DNA from: Lithospermum erythrorhizon
Lineage: Eukaryota > Streptophyta > Magnoliopsida > Boraginales > Boraginaceae
NCBI GenBank assembly: GCA_019722365.1
Contig: JADFUC010002420.1
Span: forward strand, 62,001 to 126,000
Length of the DNA: 64,000 bases
Direction of reading: 5' to 3'
The notes beneath the pieces were generated by a model, which had not been told where the DNA came from, ran no database searches, and was given only the letters and a program-made list of their open reading frames with translations. Shown in pieces: positions 61,095 through 64,000 of the stretch (positions are counted from its first letter, which is position 1; every line of letters begins with the position of its first letter). The translations under genes were made by a program, and so were the position numbers.

Positions 61095-62870
61095 AGGCGC
61101 GCCTGGCTGAGGAGCTACTGTCTTTTTGGTGTCTATACATACACGACTCATATACCTAATTTTCATCAGTGAAATGATTATATGGCCCTTAAAATACACA
61201 TTGAGTCACAGTAAAATGATTATTTTGTCACGACACTAAAGTATAGGGTATGAAATGACTATTTTGCCCTCACATTCTGAGTTAAGCCGGTTTCATTAAA
61301 GGGCAACATTGTCGTTTATTTAAAAAATATAGTGTTGCCCCAGCGATGGAATGGAACCATTCAAGTAATTAGAATACAATTGAATTATCCTCGAAACTTC
61401 TCCGATCCACGAAGCTCGTTAGGTATACGCGATCGACAAATTATTCGAAAGATTCAAATACTGGGTTACGAACTGCAATATCCAAAATTAAGCTTTCGAA
61501 CATTAAATGAAAACATATCAAGAACTTCAAGTTACGATAAATTCCCAATTTCTTGGTGGGATTATACCATGAAAATTGTTATTACAGAAGGTGAGGCTTT
61601 GATGCTTTTGACTCAGTCGGGCACACATTACCTTGAAGCCCATGGCTGGTCAGCCTCTCCACGTTGAATTTTCATTTTGCACCAAACAATGCCGGGCGGA
61701 AACAATGATCACGAGTTATTGAGGCTCCCGGCCAGTACCCAATTTCATGCAGAGATATGAGAATAATTTGATCGCGAAGAACTTGAGAAGTAACAAATTG
61801 GAAGCTTGACAACGATACTATCGATTAAAAGTGTGAACAAGCTTAAAATTGCCATCTTTATGAGTTGGATTGAATGTAAAAACTTGACTACTTGAGTAAA
61901 TTATTCCCAAAAGCTTCGATAAAACAATCAAGAAACCATTGAACATCAAAAGACTAAAAACTTAGGTTTTTATGCTCTTTTTTCTTTCACATTTCCTGAC
62001 AGAAAGCATCGATTAAGAAATCATCTGTCTATTCAAAAGCACTCAATATTTTTTGCTTCTATAATGATAACCCCTCGAATTCTTATTTGAAAAGCTAAAG
62101 AAAGTAATAAAAACAAAGGCTATAAATAAAAAAATCAAATTTTTAGCATGACCCACAAATTTTTTCTTCAAATTAAGAAATTTAGGGAGCAAAAACATTA
62201 ATTTGAGTAAACAAAATCTTATACTACTACTACTCTCTAATAGCTAGCTTACTACTAAAGCATAAACATCCCACTAATTTTTCTTTTTCTATACACACCT
62301 AAGCCCCATAAAAGAACCAAACAAAAACAACTATACAAAAATTCATGTGTCGAAACATAAAGACATGACATTACTAAAAAGGGGGCTAACATGGCCATCT
62401 TCTGAACTAGAGAATATAATATAAATCTGCCAAATTACCAAAGTGGTGAAATGAATGTTTATTTACCAGAACAACTTCAAAAACAGTAACAAATATTAAT
62501 GGAAATGATGAAGTTTCGAAAATCGAATATAGAATATTTGTAATGATAAGTATCGATTTTTTGGTAAAATAATAGTGGAGTTGGGGTGTGATGTAACTCA
62601 TGTAAGGAAAAGAAGAATCGACGAGTAGTGTACAATGTTCATAGTAAGCTACTGCTTCTAAGTAAATAGGGAGGGCAAAATAGTCGTTTAGCGCTTTTTA
62701 TCTTTAATTAATCGGGGACAAATAGTCGTTTTATTGTATTTCGATGTGTATTTAAAGGGTAATATAGTCATTTCAATGAAATTAGGTATATGGGAGTCGA
62801 GGGGTGTGTATAGGCAGTAAAAAGAATCTGAGGGGCTGCCGATTAAGTCAGGGGTGTGCTAGGAGCCTTT
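61095..62870. mobile_element. Long-TIR DNA element, Mutator-like
   Basis: The left arm (about 61095-61272) and the reversed right arm (62671-62870) share, in order: CATATACCTAATTT, TGAAATGA(T/C)TATAT, CCCTTAAAATACACAT or its variant, AAAA(T/C)GA(T/C)TATTT and CGACTATTTTGCCCTC-like blocks over about 150 bp. Arms this long with a 1.4-kb non-transposase interior are typical of non-autonomous Mutator-like elements. The interior frames at 61332-61667 (+) and 62407-62601 (-) have no match I recognise; they may be captured host fragments. Exact ends and target-site duplication are not resolved. Confidence 0.72.
61332..61667 (+). other. Open frame inside the long-TIR element, unidentified
   Basis: 111 codons with balanced amino-acid composition (starts MLPQRWNGTIQV, ends WSASPR). 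It lies wholly inside the Mutator-like element. It could be part of a captured gene or a chance frame. No domain recognised. Confidence 0.2.
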
Positions 62871-64000
62871 AAAAATAATGCAGTAAGCATGAGCCAGCTA
62901 AAGCCAAATCTGGGCGCTACGCGTTAAGCGTAAATAAGGGGCGCGAAACTTTAGAATTCATTCTCCCTACTGACAAAATATCGGCTTTAATTCATATTAC
63001 TTCAATTATAAAAGCTAGTTCATCCAGCGCGTCAAATATATAAATCCGCTTGAGTCGCACTATTTTAATTATAAAAATGTTGTAGATGTTCATCTTGAAT
63101 GATAAGTTATTTGATCAAAATTTCAAATGAATTAGCATCGTCATCTTATATCTAAATTAAGTTGCGTTAGATTTGGTACAATTTTGGATAATAGGATTAT
63201 TTGTCCGAAATTTCAAATGTTCTAGATGTTTACTTGATATAATCTTGTTAAATTTTAAAAAGTATTGAAATTGATACAACCCACTTCTGAGCCACTTAAT
63301 AGATCAGAAACTTTAATCGTGTTGATAATTTTAAAGAAATTTAAATTTCGTTAGAATGCTTGAGCTACTTTCGTCGTTTCGAATAGGCGCTTTCAAAGGT
63401 TTATTTCGAATAAACAATAGGAGAGATTTTTTGCGAGCGTTTGAAAGCGTTATTTCTTGAGCTCGCTATAACGGAGTAAGCGTAAAGAAATGAAATAAAT
63501 ATTTTAAATATATTATATTTTATGGATAAATTTTAAATAACGAAATAATTAATTGGAGGAATATTTAATACGTGTCAGTTTTAAGTGGTAAAAATCAAAA
63601 TAAAGCAATATCTTGGCCTTGTCCAAAATACGACTTCACCCCACCCACCATCCTCTAGCAGATGAGGTCAAATTGTATTGTTATCGACGAGGTGAGGGAG
63701 TCATTTGAGGAAGAAAAGGTGCTAAAGTTGGCATTTGTATTGATGGGTATGGCTTGTTTCTGTTGCTCTGATACAGATTTTACAGCAACAATTTAGGCTC
63801 GGGCAGAGTGTTTCTTGGCCCGTGATTCAGAAGTGAAGAAAAAATGGTTGACATTGTTCACAGAAGACAACAAACAATCTAACCCAGAGGCATTGATGAT
63901 AACATCAGATTTCAGCATTCCACTCTGCATATTGTTTATGGAAGCCATTGAAATACAGATTGAAGAAACCAAAAAAGATAGATGGTGGTAGTGTACTGTC
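62871..64000. other. Right-edge sequence, possibly approaching a gene
   Basis: Mostly AT-rich non-coding DNA. From about 63610 to the end the composition becomes more even and small frames appear: 63661-63795 on plus (44 aa, MRSNCIVIDEV...) and 63793-63948 on minus (51 aa, MASINNMQSGML...). Neither matches a family I know. The edge may hold an exon or untranslated region of a gene continuing beyond the window. Confidence 0.25.

Overview
This is a window of a plant nuclear genome, most likely a eudicot. It is AT-rich, holds one intron-containing gene of a plant-specific receptor family, and is otherwise filled with plant LTR retrotransposons, MITEs, long-TIR DNA elements and a piece of plastid DNA. 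The species cannot be named from the sequence.

The only convincing protein-coding gene is on the minus strand at 44.8-52.8 kb. It has nine coding exons, all with canonical GT-AG introns, and a continuous frame of 676 codons plus stop. The product has a signal peptide, a malectin-like (di-glucose-binding) ectodomain, a short leucine-rich-repeat block, one transmembrane helix and a short basic cytoplasmic tail without a kinase: an RLP4-type receptor-like protein. Its malectin-like domain carries an unusual insert encoded by an 18-bp tandem repeat followed by nine glycines. Introns 5 and 7 hold MITEs, intron 8 has a local duplication, and the upstream region has duplicated blocks and a poly-G tract.

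Layout. 0-1.8 kb: intergenic, with possible MITE relics. 1.8-6.5 kb: decayed Ty1/copia element, minus strand, two LTRs. 6.6-6.9 kb: small TIR element. 8.9-15.6 kb: second decayed Ty1/copia element, plus strand, with LTRs, primer-binding site, a tandem-repeat leader and recognisable gag, protease, integrase, reverse transcriptase and RNase H pieces. 16.5-18.4 kb: solo LTR, minus orientation, of the same family as the next element. 19.8-42.4 kb: a nested complex. Its outer part is a Tat/Ogre-like Ty3/gypsy element whose LTRs are at 19.8-21.5 and 40.5-42.4 kb, with gag-protease remnants at 22.3-23.5 kb. Inside it lie a 2.4-kb solo LTR (25.5-27.9 kb) and a 9.2-kb chromovirus-like element with 2.4-kb LTRs (29.9-39.1 kb) and no recognisable pol. 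The outer right LTR carries a plastid trnT-GGU fragment. 44.8-52.8 kb: the gene. 53-64 kb: intergenic DNA with a deleted copia element (55.3-56.9 kb), TTA microsatellites, a 675-bp inverted-repeat element (58.9-59.6 kb) and a 1.8-kb long-TIR, Mutator-like element (61.1-62.9 kb).

No pathway or operon links these parts. The biology is one membrane receptor-like gene surrounded by, and internally decorated with, transposon debris. I found no convincing new multi-gene system. The most notable items are the repeat-encoded insert in the receptor domain, the plastid tRNA inside an LTR, the apparently non-coding chromovirus-like element and the long-TIR element.
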